This document shows, in pieces, positions 1 to 5,885 of a stretch of DNA of 8,199 bases. The notes under the pieces were generated by a model. It did no database searches, had not been told where the DNA came from, and saw only the letters and a list, made by a program, of their open reading frames with translations. Origin of the DNA: Acidobacteriota bacterium (GTDB taxonomy: Bacteria; Acidobacteriota; Vicinamibacteria; Vicinamibacterales; 2-12-FULL-66-21); contig JACDCA010000260.1 in assembly GCA_013694635.1 (NCBI GenBank), positions 1 to 8,199 of the forward strand, written 5' to 3'. The translations under genes and the position numbers were made by a program. Positions within the stretch are counted from its first letter, which is position 1; the number at the start of each line of letters is the position of its first letter.

Positions 1-243
1 GCGCAGGCCCACCTCCTCATCGGGCGCATCCACTTGCGTAACGGCCGCACCGCGCAGGCCGTGGATGCGCTCAAGATCTCCATCTGGAGCCAGGAGACTA
101 CGGCGGCCCGCGTGGCCCTCGCCGAGACATACATGAAGATGCGGAACGTGGCCGACGCACGCACGGAGCTGGAGCGCGCCCTCGTTCTCGATCCCGAATC
201 CCTGGAGGCAAAGCGGCTTCTGTCCGCGCTGTCGGGAAAATGA
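1..243 (+). CDS. TPR-repeat protein, C-terminal fragment
   Basis: The reading frame is open from the first base of the window and ends at TGA 241-243, so only the last 80 codons are visible. The translation is helical and shows the tetratricopeptide pattern: a helix pair around AQAHLLIGRIHLRNGRTAQA, then ALAETYMKMRNVADARTELE, then RALVLDPESLEAKRLL, with the typical A/L/Y spacing and the D-P turn at the end of a repeat. TPR units are protein-protein interaction scaffolds; the partner and the rest of the protein cannot be read here. The stop overlaps the start of nfeD (ATGA), which implies translational coupling and a shared transcript. The true start lies upstream of the window; the ATG-like and GTG codons inside the fragment are not its start. 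The TPR assignment is fairly sure, the specific role is unknown. Confidence 0.8.
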   Translation, partial: AQAHLLIGRIHLRNGRTAQAVDALKISIWSQETTAARVALAETYMKMRNVADARTELERALVLDPESLEAKRLLSALSGK

Positions 244-1547
244 AAGTGCGAGCGAGGAGCGGAATCTCTACGGCGTTGACTCTCGTGCTGCTGGGGGGCG
301 TGGGCCTCACACGGCAGCGGGCCCCTGTGGTTTACACCGCGGAGGTTGACGGCATCATCCAGCCGGTGATCGCCGCGTATCTGGGGCATGTCATCCAGCA
401 AGCAGCGGCGGCGGATGCCGCGCTGATCGTGATCACATTGCGCACGCCCGGCGGATTGCTCGACACGACGCGCGACATCAACAGCGCCATCATCGGATCG
501 AAGACCCCCGTCGCCGTGTTTGTCGGGCCGGCGGGGAAGCGCGCGGCGTCAGCGGGCTTTCTCATCACCATGGCGGCCGACATTGCCGCGATGGCTCCCG
601 GAACCCACATCGGCGCCGCGCATCCCGTCTCGGGCGGCGGCGAAAAGCTCGACGAGGTGATGGCGAAGAAGATGGCGTCCGACACGGCAAGCTACGGCCG
701 GACGCTCGCCGCGCAGCGCAAGCGCAACACCGCCCTCATCGAGCAGGCCGTGACCGAGAGCCGGTCTTACACCGACCAGGAAGCGCTCACCGCTGTTCCG
801 CCGCTCATCGACGTCGTCGCCAACGATGTCCCGGATCTGCTGCGGAAGATCGACGGCCGGACCGTGACGAGGTTTGATGGGAGCAGTCACGTGCTGCGGC
901 TGGCCGGTGCCTCGATGCAGGCGGTCGAGATGACCTGGGCGCAACGGGTGCTCAGTTCCATTGCGCATCCGCAGATCGCCTACATGCTGCTGACGCTCGG
1001 TCTGCTCGGCCTCACCGTGGAGTTCTGGAACCCGGGAAGTGTCTTTCCGGCTGTCGCCGGCGGCATCTGCCTGCTCCTGGCGTTCTTCGCGCTGCAGGTG
1101 CTGCCCGTGAGCTACGCGGGCATCATGTTGATCCTGCTCGGCATCGCGCTGTTGATCCTCGAGGTCAAGGTCACGAGCTTCGGAGTGCTCGCTGTCGGCG
1201 GGATCTCGGCCCTGTTCTTCGGATCCCTGATGCTGATCGATTCACCGCTGCCGGAGCTGCAGATCGGCCTCCGGATGATCGTGCCGATCGTGCTCGGGAC
1301 GGCCGGCGTCATCCTTTTCCTCGTCCGCCTCGGCGTGCAGGCGCAGCGCCAGCGGCCGGTGACTGGTGCGTCCGGCATGCTTCAGGAACAGGGGAAGGCG
1401 CTGACCTCCATCGATCCGGGTGGCGTGGGGCGCGTCCAGGCGCATGGGGAGATCTGGACCGCCACCGCCGACGAACACGTGTCCGCCGGCGACACCGTCC
1501 GCGTCGTCGACGTGAAAGGCCTTCTACTGACCGTCAAGCGCGCGTAG
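240..1547 (+). CDS. nfeD: Long-form NfeD membrane-bound serine protease
   Basis: This 435-residue protein has the full long-NfeD layout: an N-terminal signal or membrane segment (about 9-25), a ClpP-like serine protease domain (about 31-215), about five hydrophobic helices (roughly 245-365) and a small C-terminal beta-rich OB-fold domain (about 374-435). The protease domain shows the oxyanion-type TPGG (69-72), the nucleophile region AASAGF with Ser104, and GTHIGAAHPV (121-130). A Lys at 143 or 144 is the likely catalytic partner in the Ser-Lys dyad described for the archaeal homologue PH1510. Known long NfeD proteins cleave the hydrophobic C-terminus of the partner stomatin, and a slipin gene follows immediately here, so the same pairing is inferred. 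The start ATG at 240 overlaps the upstream stop (ATGA) and gives a proper signal sequence; GGGAAA just upstream is only a weak ribosome site, so coupling is likely. The family is clear; the substrate is inferred. Confidence 0.93.
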   Translation: MKVRARSGISTALTLVLLGGVGLTRQRAPVVYTAEVDGIIQPVIAAYLGHVIQQAAAADAALIVITLRTPGGLLDTTRDINSAIIGSKTPVAVFVGPAGKRAASAGFLITMAADIAAMAPGTHIGAAHPVSGGGEKLDEVMAKKMASDTASYGRTLAAQRKRNTALIEQAVTESRSYTDQEALTAVPPLIDVVANDVPDLLRKIDGRTVTRFDGSSHVLRLAGASMQAVEMTWAQRVLSSIAHPQIAYMLLTLGLLGLTVEFWNPGSVFPAVAGGICLLLAFFALQVLPVSYAGIMLILLGIALLILEVKVTSFGVLAVGGISALFFGSLMLIDSPLPELQIGLRMIVPIVLGTAGVILFLVRLGVQAQRQRPVTGASGMLQEQGKALTSIDPGGVGRVQAHGEIWTATADEHVSAGDTVRVVDVKGLLLTVKRA

Positions 1548-1550
1548 TAC

Positions 1551-1600
1551 GTAGTCCAGCCCTTGGGGCTGTAACACCCGTAGTCCAGCCCTTAGGGCTG
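1551..1600 (+). repeat. Two near-identical hairpin-forming 21-mers
   Basis: Two direct copies lie at 1551-1571 and 1580-1600, a 29-base period, and differ at one base (G1565 versus A1594). Each starts GTAGTC and ends in an inverted repeat, CAGCCC-TTG-GGGCTG in copy one and CAGCCC-TTA-GGGCTG in copy two, so each can form a 6-bp stem with a 3-base loop. The right arm of copy one (1566-1571) can also pair with the left arm of copy two (1586-1591), an exclusive alternative fold. They fill nearly all of the nfeD-slipin spacer, and copy two ends 2 bases before the slipin ribosome site. There is no T-run after either hairpin, so a classical intrinsic terminator is unlikely. They look like a small dispersed REP-like element, but other genomic copies cannot be seen from here. 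Confidence 0.8.
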
Positions 1601-1602
1601 CC

Positions 1603-1608
1603 AAGGAG
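1603..1608 (+). promoter_or_regulatory. Ribosome binding site of slipin gene
   Basis: AAGGAG lies 5 bases before the GTG at 1614. It is the strongest Shine-Dalgarno sequence in the window and fixes GTG 1614 as the slipin start. It follows the second 21-mer hairpin by 2 bases, so folding of that hairpin could affect access. Confidence 0.8.
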
Positions 1609-1613
1609 AGACC

Positions 1614-2366
1614 GTGGCCATTCCGACGCTTGTCGTTATTGCGATCCTGGTGTTTTACCTGTTGAGCTCGATCAAGATCCTCAACGAGTACGAGCGGGCC
1701 GTGGTCTTCCGGCTCGGCAAGCTGCTCTCCCAGCCGAAGGGGCCTGGCGTCATTTTCGTGTTCGCGCCGATAGACCGGATGGTGCGGGTGAGCCTCCGGA
1801 CGATCGTCATGGACGTCCCCCCGCAGGACGTCATCACGCGCGACAACGTCTCGGTGAAGGTGAACGCCGTCGTCTACTTCCGCGTCATGGACCCCCGCCT
1901 CGCAATCGTGGAGGTCGAGAGCTACCATTACGCCACCTCGCAGCTGGCCCAGACGACGCTCCGGAGCGTCCTGGGACAGGTGGAGATGGACGACCTGCTG
2001 TCGGAGCGGGACCGCGTGAATCAGCAGCTCCAGCAGATCCTCGACCAGCACACCGACCCGTGGGGGATCAAGGTTTCGTCCGTAGAGGTAAAGCATGTCG
2101 ACCTTCCGCCCGATATGCAGCGTGCGATGGCGAAGCAGGCCGAAGCCGAGCGGGAGAAGCGTGCTAAGATCATCCACGCCGCTGGCGAGCTGGAGGCATC
2201 GGAAAAGCTTGCGCAGGCCGCCGCTGTCATCGCGGTCGAGCCTGTGACCATTACCCTCCGCTACCTTCAGACACTCACAGAAATCGCAGCGGAACAGAAC
2301 TCCACGATCATCTTCCCGCTGCCGATAGAACTCATGAACGTCCTCACTGGACGAACAAAGGCTTAA
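1614..2366 (+). CDS. Slipin, stomatin/prohibitin-family SPFH protein
   Basis: The 250-residue product is a bacterial slipin (SPFH/Band 7 family). It has an N-terminal membrane anchor (about 3-20) followed directly by the family signature NEYERAVVFRLGKL (24-37), GPGVIFVFAPIDR (43-55) and the DVITRDNVSV segment (72-81). The Band 7 domain runs to about 165, followed by an Ala/Glu/Lys-rich coiled coil (about 168-205) and a hydrophobic tail with STIIFPLPIEL (230-240). Family members oligomerise on the inner membrane as ring or cage scaffolds. In the archaeal pair PH1510-PH1511 the NfeD protease cuts the hydrophobic stomatin tail; the tail here has the same character. The gene follows nfeD after 66 bp and starts with GTG behind a strong ribosome site. 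Length is normal and nothing is missing. HflK/HflC and YbbK/QmcA are more distant alternatives; NfeD linkage and sequence favour slipin. Confidence 0.95.
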   Translation: MAIPTLVVIAILVFYLLSSIKILNEYERAVVFRLGKLLSQPKGPGVIFVFAPIDRMVRVSLRTIVMDVPPQDVITRDNVSVKVNAVVYFRVMDPRLAIVEVESYHYATSQLAQTTLRSVLGQVEMDDLLSERDRVNQQLQQILDQHTDPWGIKVSSVEVKHVDLPPDMQRAMAKQAEAEREKRAKIIHAAGELEASEKLAQAAAVIAVEPVTITLRYLQTLTEIAAEQNSTIIFPLPIELMNVLTGRTKA

Positions 2367-2367
2367 C

Positions 2368-3048
2368 GTGCCCGAGCTGACCCACGACGCCGAAGACGCC
2401 TTTCACGAGATTCAACTGAGCGGGAAGCAGCTGGTCTTCCTCTTCATGCTCACGACTGTCGTGTCGGTCGCTATCTTTCTCTGCGGCGTCCTGGTCGGGC
2501 GCGGCGTCCGGGCCGAGCGCGGGGAAGACGCCACGGTCGCATCGGCTCAGTCCGCGGAAGCGCCACCCTCAGACACGGCCCCTGTGGCGGCCGAGCCGCC
2601 GGCACCACCGGCTGAACACCCTCTCAGCTTTAACGAGCGCCTGCGGGGGGAGACGCCCGCGGCCGAGACATTGAACAAGAGCGCAGCGGCCGCGGAACCC
2701 GCCCCGCCGCCGGTCGCCCCGGATCCCGCGCCGGCTGCGGCGCCGAAGCAGTCGCCGCCCGCGGCTGCTGCTGCCGCCGTAACCGCCAGCGACGATCCGT
2801 CGACCGCACCGCGACCCGGCAGCTGGGTGATCCAGGTCCACGCGCTCCAGAACCGTGAAGCCGCCGGCACGTTCGTCCGCAGCCTCAAGTCCAAGGGCTA
2901 TCCGGCGTTCCTGCTACCTCCGCCGGCGGGAGCCCCGCAGATCTTCCGCGTCCAGATCGGCGCGTACCCGGACCGCAGCGAAGCCGAAAAGGTGGTCAGC
3001 CGCCTGGAGAAGGAAGAGCAATTCAAACCGGCTATCAAGCGGCGCTAG
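2368..3048 (+). CDS. SPOR-domain protein, single membrane pass
   Basis: The 226-residue protein has a short cytoplasmic N-terminus, one transmembrane helix (about 21-44), a long Ala/Pro-rich linker (about 51-150) and a C-terminal SPOR domain (about 151-226). The SPOR domain begins GSWVIQVHALQNREAA and contains the second typical strand-helix unit IFRVQIGAYPDRSEAEKV (192-209). A short motif, LSFNERL (86-92), lies in the linker; similar TFY-like motifs precede SPOR domains in other FtsN/DedD-like proteins. SPOR domains bind denuded glycan strands at division septa, so a periplasmic role in division or peptidoglycan remodelling is likely. GTG 2368 begins one base after the slipin stop with AAAGG 6 bases upstream. 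The 3' end overlaps the inferred lnt start. It is too divergent outside the SPOR domain to call it ftsN or dedD. Confidence 0.9.
   Translation: MPELTHDAEDAFHEIQLSGKQLVFLFMLTTVVSVAIFLCGVLVGRGVRAERGEDATVASAQSAEAPPSDTAPVAAEPPAPPAEHPLSFNERLRGETPAAETLNKSAAAAEPAPPPVAPDPAPAAAPKQSPPAAAAAAVTASDDPSTAPRPGSWVIQVHALQNREAAGTFVRSLKSKGYPAFLLPPPAGAPQIFRVQIGAYPDRSEAEKVVSRLEKEEQFKPAIKRR
3011..3023 (+). promoter_or_regulatory. Candidate lnt ribosome site and ATT start
   Basis: AGGA (3011-3014) stands 6 bases before ATT at 3021-3023, inside the end of the SPOR gene. No ATG, GTG or TTG exists in the lnt frame from at least 2880 to 3236, while family similarity requires translation from about 3020-3050. ATT is a rare but known start codon (E. 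coli infC and pcnB). A weaker alternative is CTG at 3069 behind GGAG (3060-3063), but that removes the first membrane helix. Confidence 0.4.
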
Positions 3049-4565
3049 CGCTCCTCTCCGGAGCCTTCCTGGCGCTCAGCTTTCCGAAGTACGGACATCC
3101 TGCGTTCGGCTGGATCGCCCTCACTCCGCTGATCCTTGTTGTCGCACGCGCCCGATCCCTGCGCGGAGCATTCGTCGCCGGCTTTCTCGCCGGCGGGGTC
3201 TACTTCTGGGGGACGCTCTACTGGCTCATCGAGACGATGACCACTTTCGGCGGCCTGGCGACACCGATCGCCGTTTTCGCCGCCGCCCTACTGGTCGCCT
3301 ACCTTTCACTCTTTCCAGCTGTGTTTGCGGTCCTCGTCGCGCGCGCCCGCCGTACGTGGGGCGACGCGGGGCTGATGATTGCCCCGTTTGCGTGGGTCAC
3401 CACCGAGCTGGGGCGTCAGTACGTCTGGGACGGCTTCCCGTGGGCGCTTCTCGGCTACAGCCAGGTGACGGTGTTGCCTGTCGCTCAGGCCGCGAGCGTC
3501 GTGGGAGTCTACGGGCTGTCATGGCTGCTGGCGCTGACCGCCGCGGCCGTGGCGGCTGTCGTCGTCGGCCGGGGGCGCGGACGCTGGATACCGGCGGCTG
3601 CCGCCGCCGTCCTCGTTGCCGGTATCGCGCTATGGGGGAGCGCGCGCCTGAACTCGTCTGCGCTGACATCCCAGGGGGATCCCGTTCGCGTGGCCGTCGT
3701 CCAGGGAAACATCGCGCAGGAGGACAAGTGGGATCCCGCGATGCGGGAAACCATCGCCGAGACCTACCTCTCGATGACGCGGGAGGCGCTTGCAGCGGGG
3801 GCGACCTTCATCCTCTGGCCTGAATCCTCCACGCCGTTCTATTTCGAGCGCGATCTCATTCGCGGCGGCGCTATCCGGCAACTGGCGCGCGAAACGAGGG
3901 CGACGCTCCTGATCGGCAGTGACCAGGTCGAGCCGATCAAAGCGACGACGGCGACCGAGAAGCCGCAGGAGCTGTATTACAACGCCGCCTTTCTCGTGAA
4001 GTCTGACGGCAGCGTCGGCGCCGTCTATCGCAAGATGCACCTCGTCCCGTTCGGCGAGTACGTGCCGTTGAAGTCGCTCCTCTTCTTCGTCGGTCCGATC
4101 GTCGAAGCCGTCTCCGCCTTCACGCCGGGGGATGACCCCGTGCTGCTCCCGGTCGGCGATCATCTCGTCAGCACCGCGATCTGTTACGAGGTGATTTTCC
4201 CCAGCCTGATCCGCCGCTTCGTCGTGGACGGAAGCGAGATGCTCACGACGATCACCAACGACGCGTGGTACGGCCGCTCGTCAGCCGCGTACCAGCACTG
4301 GGAGCAGGCGGCGATGCGGTCGATCGAGCAGGGACGCTACCTCGCGCGTGCGGCGAACACCGGCATCAGCGGCTTCGTGGACCCTTACGGACGCGTCGTT
4401 CAGAAAACGGACCTCTTTCACCCGGCCGTTCTCGTCGCGGACCTGCGGTTCATCAAGACCCGCACCATTTACAGCCGCGTCGGGGATGTCGCCGCCTGGA
4501 TCTCGCTGGCGGTCGTAGTCTTCGCACTCGCAGGTACAATGAGACGCAGAGACCGTCAGCCGTAA
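3021..4565 (+). CDS. lnt: Apolipoprotein N-acyltransferase Lnt
   Basis: Lnt transfers an acyl chain from a phospholipid to the N-terminal cysteine of diacylated lipoproteins, the last step of lipoprotein maturation in the inner membrane. The N-terminal half is a multi-helix membrane domain with the conserved GFPWALLGYSQ; the C-terminal nitrilase domain begins near RVAVVQGNIAQ. The catalytic triad is visible: Glu in LWPESSTPF, Lys in YRKMHLVPFGEYVP and Cys in STAICYEV. Counting from ATT 3021 the protein has 514 residues and the triad is E268, K338, C388, almost the E. coli numbers (E267, K335, C387, 512 residues). The first ATG, at 3237, would remove 72 residues that clearly belong to Lnt (LALSFPKYGHPAFGWIALTP), so it is not the start. 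The start codon is therefore unusual or hidden by a sequence error. It overlaps the SPOR gene by 28 bases and is followed by prfB. Function is sure; the start is not. Confidence 0.93.
   Translation: MQTGYQAALALLSGAFLALSFPKYGHPAFGWIALTPLILVVARARSLRGAFVAGFLAGGVYFWGTLYWLIETMTTFGGLATPIAVFAAALLVAYLSLFPAVFAVLVARARRTWGDAGLMIAPFAWVTTELGRQYVWDGFPWALLGYSQVTVLPVAQAASVVGVYGLSWLLALTAAAVAAVVVGRGRGRWIPAAAAAVLVAGIALWGSARLNSSALTSQGDPVRVAVVQGNIAQEDKWDPAMRETIAETYLSMTREALAAGATFILWPESSTPFYFERDLIRGGAIRQLARETRATLLIGSDQVEPIKATTATEKPQELYYNAAFLVKSDGSVGAVYRKMHLVPFGEYVPLKSLLFFVGPIVEAVSAFTPGDDPVLLPVGDHLVSTAICYEVIFPSLIRRFVVDGSEMLTTITNDAWYGRSSAAYQHWEQAAMRSIEQGRYLARAANTGISGFVDPYGRVVQKTDLFHPAVLVADLRFIKTRTIYSRVGDVAAWISLAVVVFALAGTMRRRDRQP
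4535..4540 (+). promoter_or_regulatory. Possible -10 element ahead of prfB
   Basis: TACAAT, one base away from the sigma-70 consensus TATAAT, lies near the 3' end of lnt in otherwise GC-rich sequence. Transcription from it would start near 4547 and give a leader of about 48 bases that contains the 4566-4583 hairpin. No good -35 box is found 16-18 bases upstream (GTCGTA at 4512-4517 matches poorly), and the site is inside coding sequence, so this is only a weak candidate for an internal prfB promoter. Confidence 0.25.
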
Positions 4566-4583
4566 GGTCCGGTCAGCCGGACC
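4566..4583 (+). promoter_or_regulatory. Perfect hairpin in the prfB leader
   Basis: GGTCCGG (4566-4572), loop TCAG, CCGGACC (4577-4583) form a perfect 7-bp, GC-rich stem. It begins directly after the lnt stop codon (4563-4565) and ends 11 bases before the prfB ATG. No T-run follows, so it is not a typical intrinsic terminator. It could act as an RNA-processing or stability element or influence prfB initiation, since no Shine-Dalgarno sequence is seen between it and the ATG. Confidence 0.6.
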
Positions 4584-4594
4584 ACACTATCCAC

Positions 4595-5732
4595 ATGGCC
4601 ACCATCAACATCGACGAACAGCTTCGCAGGTACGAAGATCTCGTGCGCCGCGCACGTGACCTGCGGAGCTATCTTTGACGCCGCACGCCCCGCGGACGAA
4701 CTCGCAAAGATAGAACAGCGCGTCTCGGATCAGGACTTCTGGAAGGATCAGGAGGCGGCGCAAAAACTGCTGCAGAAGCGGCGGCGGCTCGAAGACGACC
4801 GCTCGCTGAGCGAGTCGCTCCAGTCGCGGATCGACGATCTTGCCGTGCTCGCCGAGTGGGCGGGAGCTGGAGAGCCTGTCGGCGAGGACCTCGTCCGCGC
4901 GCTTGACGACCTCGGGGCGCAGGTGGACGCCGGCGAGACGAAGAAGATGCTCGGCGGCGAGCACGACCGCAAGAACGCCATCGTCACCATTCATCCGGGA
5001 GCGGGGGGCACCGAGTCGCAGGACTGGGCGGAGATGCTGCTGCGGATGTATTTCCGCTGGACCGAGCGCCGCAACTTGAAGCGCGAGGTAATGGACCTGC
5101 AGCCCGGTGAAGAAGCCGGGATCAAGAGCGCGACCTTCACCGTCAGCGGCGATTACGCGTACGGCATGCTGCTGGCCGAAGCCGGCGTCCATCGCCTCGT
5201 CCGCATCTCGCCATTCGACCAGGCCGCGCGGCGTCACACGTCCTTTGCGTCGGTGTTCGTGTGGCCCGAGCTCCCGGAGGACGTCGACATCGAGATCGAG
5301 GACAAGGACCTCCGCGTCGACACGTACCGCTCGAGCGGCGCCGGCGGACAGCACGTCAACGTCACCGACTCCGCGGTCCGCCTCACCCACATCCCGACCA
5401 ACATCGTCGTCTCGTGCCAGAACGAACGCTCGCAGCACAAGAACCGCGCGACGGCGATGAAGGTGCTGAAGTCGCGGCTGTTCGATCTGAAGATGAAGGA
5501 GCAGGCGGCCAAGCTCGAGCAACTCGGCGGGGAGAAGAAAGACATCGCCTTCGGCAGCCAGATCCGCAGCTACGTCCTGCACCCGTATCAGCTGATCAAG
5601 GACCACCGGACGAAGGAAGAAGTCGGCGACGTCAACCGCGTCCTCGACGGCGACATCGACGGGTTCATCAAGACCTATCTGATGCGCAAGTCGACTGGGT
5701 CGCTCGCGCCTCCAGTCTCTGACGAGGACTAG
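4595..5732 (+). CDS. prfB: Peptide chain release factor 2 (programmed +1 frameshift)
   Basis: RF2 recognises UGA and UAA stop codons in the ribosomal A site and triggers peptide release. The gene is read in two frames: 27 codons from ATG 4595 (MATINIDEQLRRYEDL...RSYL) reach in-frame TGA 4676-4678, then a +1 shift continues as DAARPADELAKIEQRV from GAC 4677 to TAG 5730-5732, giving 378 residues. The stop-recognition motif SPF falls at 205-207 and the catalytic GGQ at 250-252 of the joined product, exactly the E. coli positions, which confirms the frameshift. The residue four before the first G of GGQ (246) is Ser; E. coli K-12 carries Thr there, most others Ala or Ser. The N-terminal helical domain and the GGQ domain (with RRHTSF and SQHKNRATAMK) are intact. 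A start at GTG 4656 would lose the N-terminus and the regulation and is rejected. RF2 shortage favours the shift, so the gene should autoregulate. It follows lnt by 29 bases. Confidence 0.97.
4665..4679 (+). promoter_or_regulatory. prfB +1 programmed frameshift site
   Basis: CTT (4673-4675) is followed by in-frame TGA (4676-4678) and C (4679), the canonical CUU UGA C slip site where the leucine tRNA moves from CUU to UUU. An internal Shine-Dalgarno-like GGAG (4665-4668) lies 4 bases upstream of CTT. In E. coli the stimulator AGGGGG is 3 bases from CUU. The upstream peptide ends RSYL, matching E. coli RGYL, and the downstream frame begins with Asp in both. Confidence 0.95.
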
Positions 5733-5885
5733 GACCTGTCGGTTGAGCGGCGCATCAGTGGCGGGGCCTGTCGCCCGACAGCCCCACTTGGTGCTCGTGC
5801 AAACGCAGTTGTAACGGGAGTGCACGCCGCGCCAAGCATCCGCCCCGTCGTGCGCCACCCGCTTATGCGCCGCCGGTTCCCTCAG
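5733..5885. other. Convergent intergenic region between prfB and PBP1A
   Basis: These 153 bases separate two convergent stop codons. The only structure I can support is the hairpin at 5763-5785. The remaining part, 5786-5885, shows no coding pattern, promoter pair or repeat that I can recognise. Frames that stay open across it are continuations of GC-rich shadows of the flanking genes. Confidence 0.7.
5763..5785. terminator. Hairpin, probable bidirectional terminator
   Basis: GGGG (5763-5766), bulged C, CTGTC (5768-5772), loop GCCC, GACAG (5777-5781), CCCC (5782-5785) give a 9-bp stem with one bulge; AGT (5757-5759) and ACT (5786-5788) can extend it across a 3-base bulge. It stands between convergent genes, 30 bases after the prfB stop and about 100 bases after the PBP1A stop on the other strand, where a terminator is expected. 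There is no clear T-run on either side, so it may work poorly alone or rely on Rho. CTGTCGG at 5736-5742 can compete for pairing with 5775-5781. Confidence 0.5.

Noticed and set aside
1524..2177. 217-codon minus-strand frame opposite slipin
   Set aside because: It is antisense to a clear SPFH gene with strong ribosome site and has no family features.
2980..3048. SPOR-Lnt fusion made by -1 ribosomal frameshifting
   Set aside because: The only slippery-looking run (GAAAAGG near 2986) does not fit a tandem-slip heptamer, and the SPOR domain is complete at its own stop codon.
2855..3823. 322-codon plus-strand frame overlapping SPOR and lnt
   Set aside because: The translation is low-complexity Arg/Ser/Gly-rich and is the off-frame reading of two well supported genes; it does not explain the lnt start.
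3237..4565. lnt starting at the first ATG, 3237
   Set aside because: It would remove 72 residues that match the Lnt membrane domain and shift the catalytic residues far from the family positions.
4676..4678. prfB read as a pseudogene because of the early in-frame TGA
   Set aside because: The TGA is part of the canonical CTT TGA C recoding site and the rest of the gene is intact.
4656..5732. prfB as a one-frame gene from GTG 4656
   Set aside because: The joined frame puts SPF and GGQ at the exact E. coli positions and the 27-codon leader resembles other RF2 N-termini, so the frameshift form is correct.
4605..5858. 417-codon open frame on the minus strand opposite prfB
   Set aside because: It lies antisense to a certain RF2 gene, is Arg/Asp/Val/Leu-rich as expected from the reverse complement of GC-rich codons, and shows no recognisable domain.
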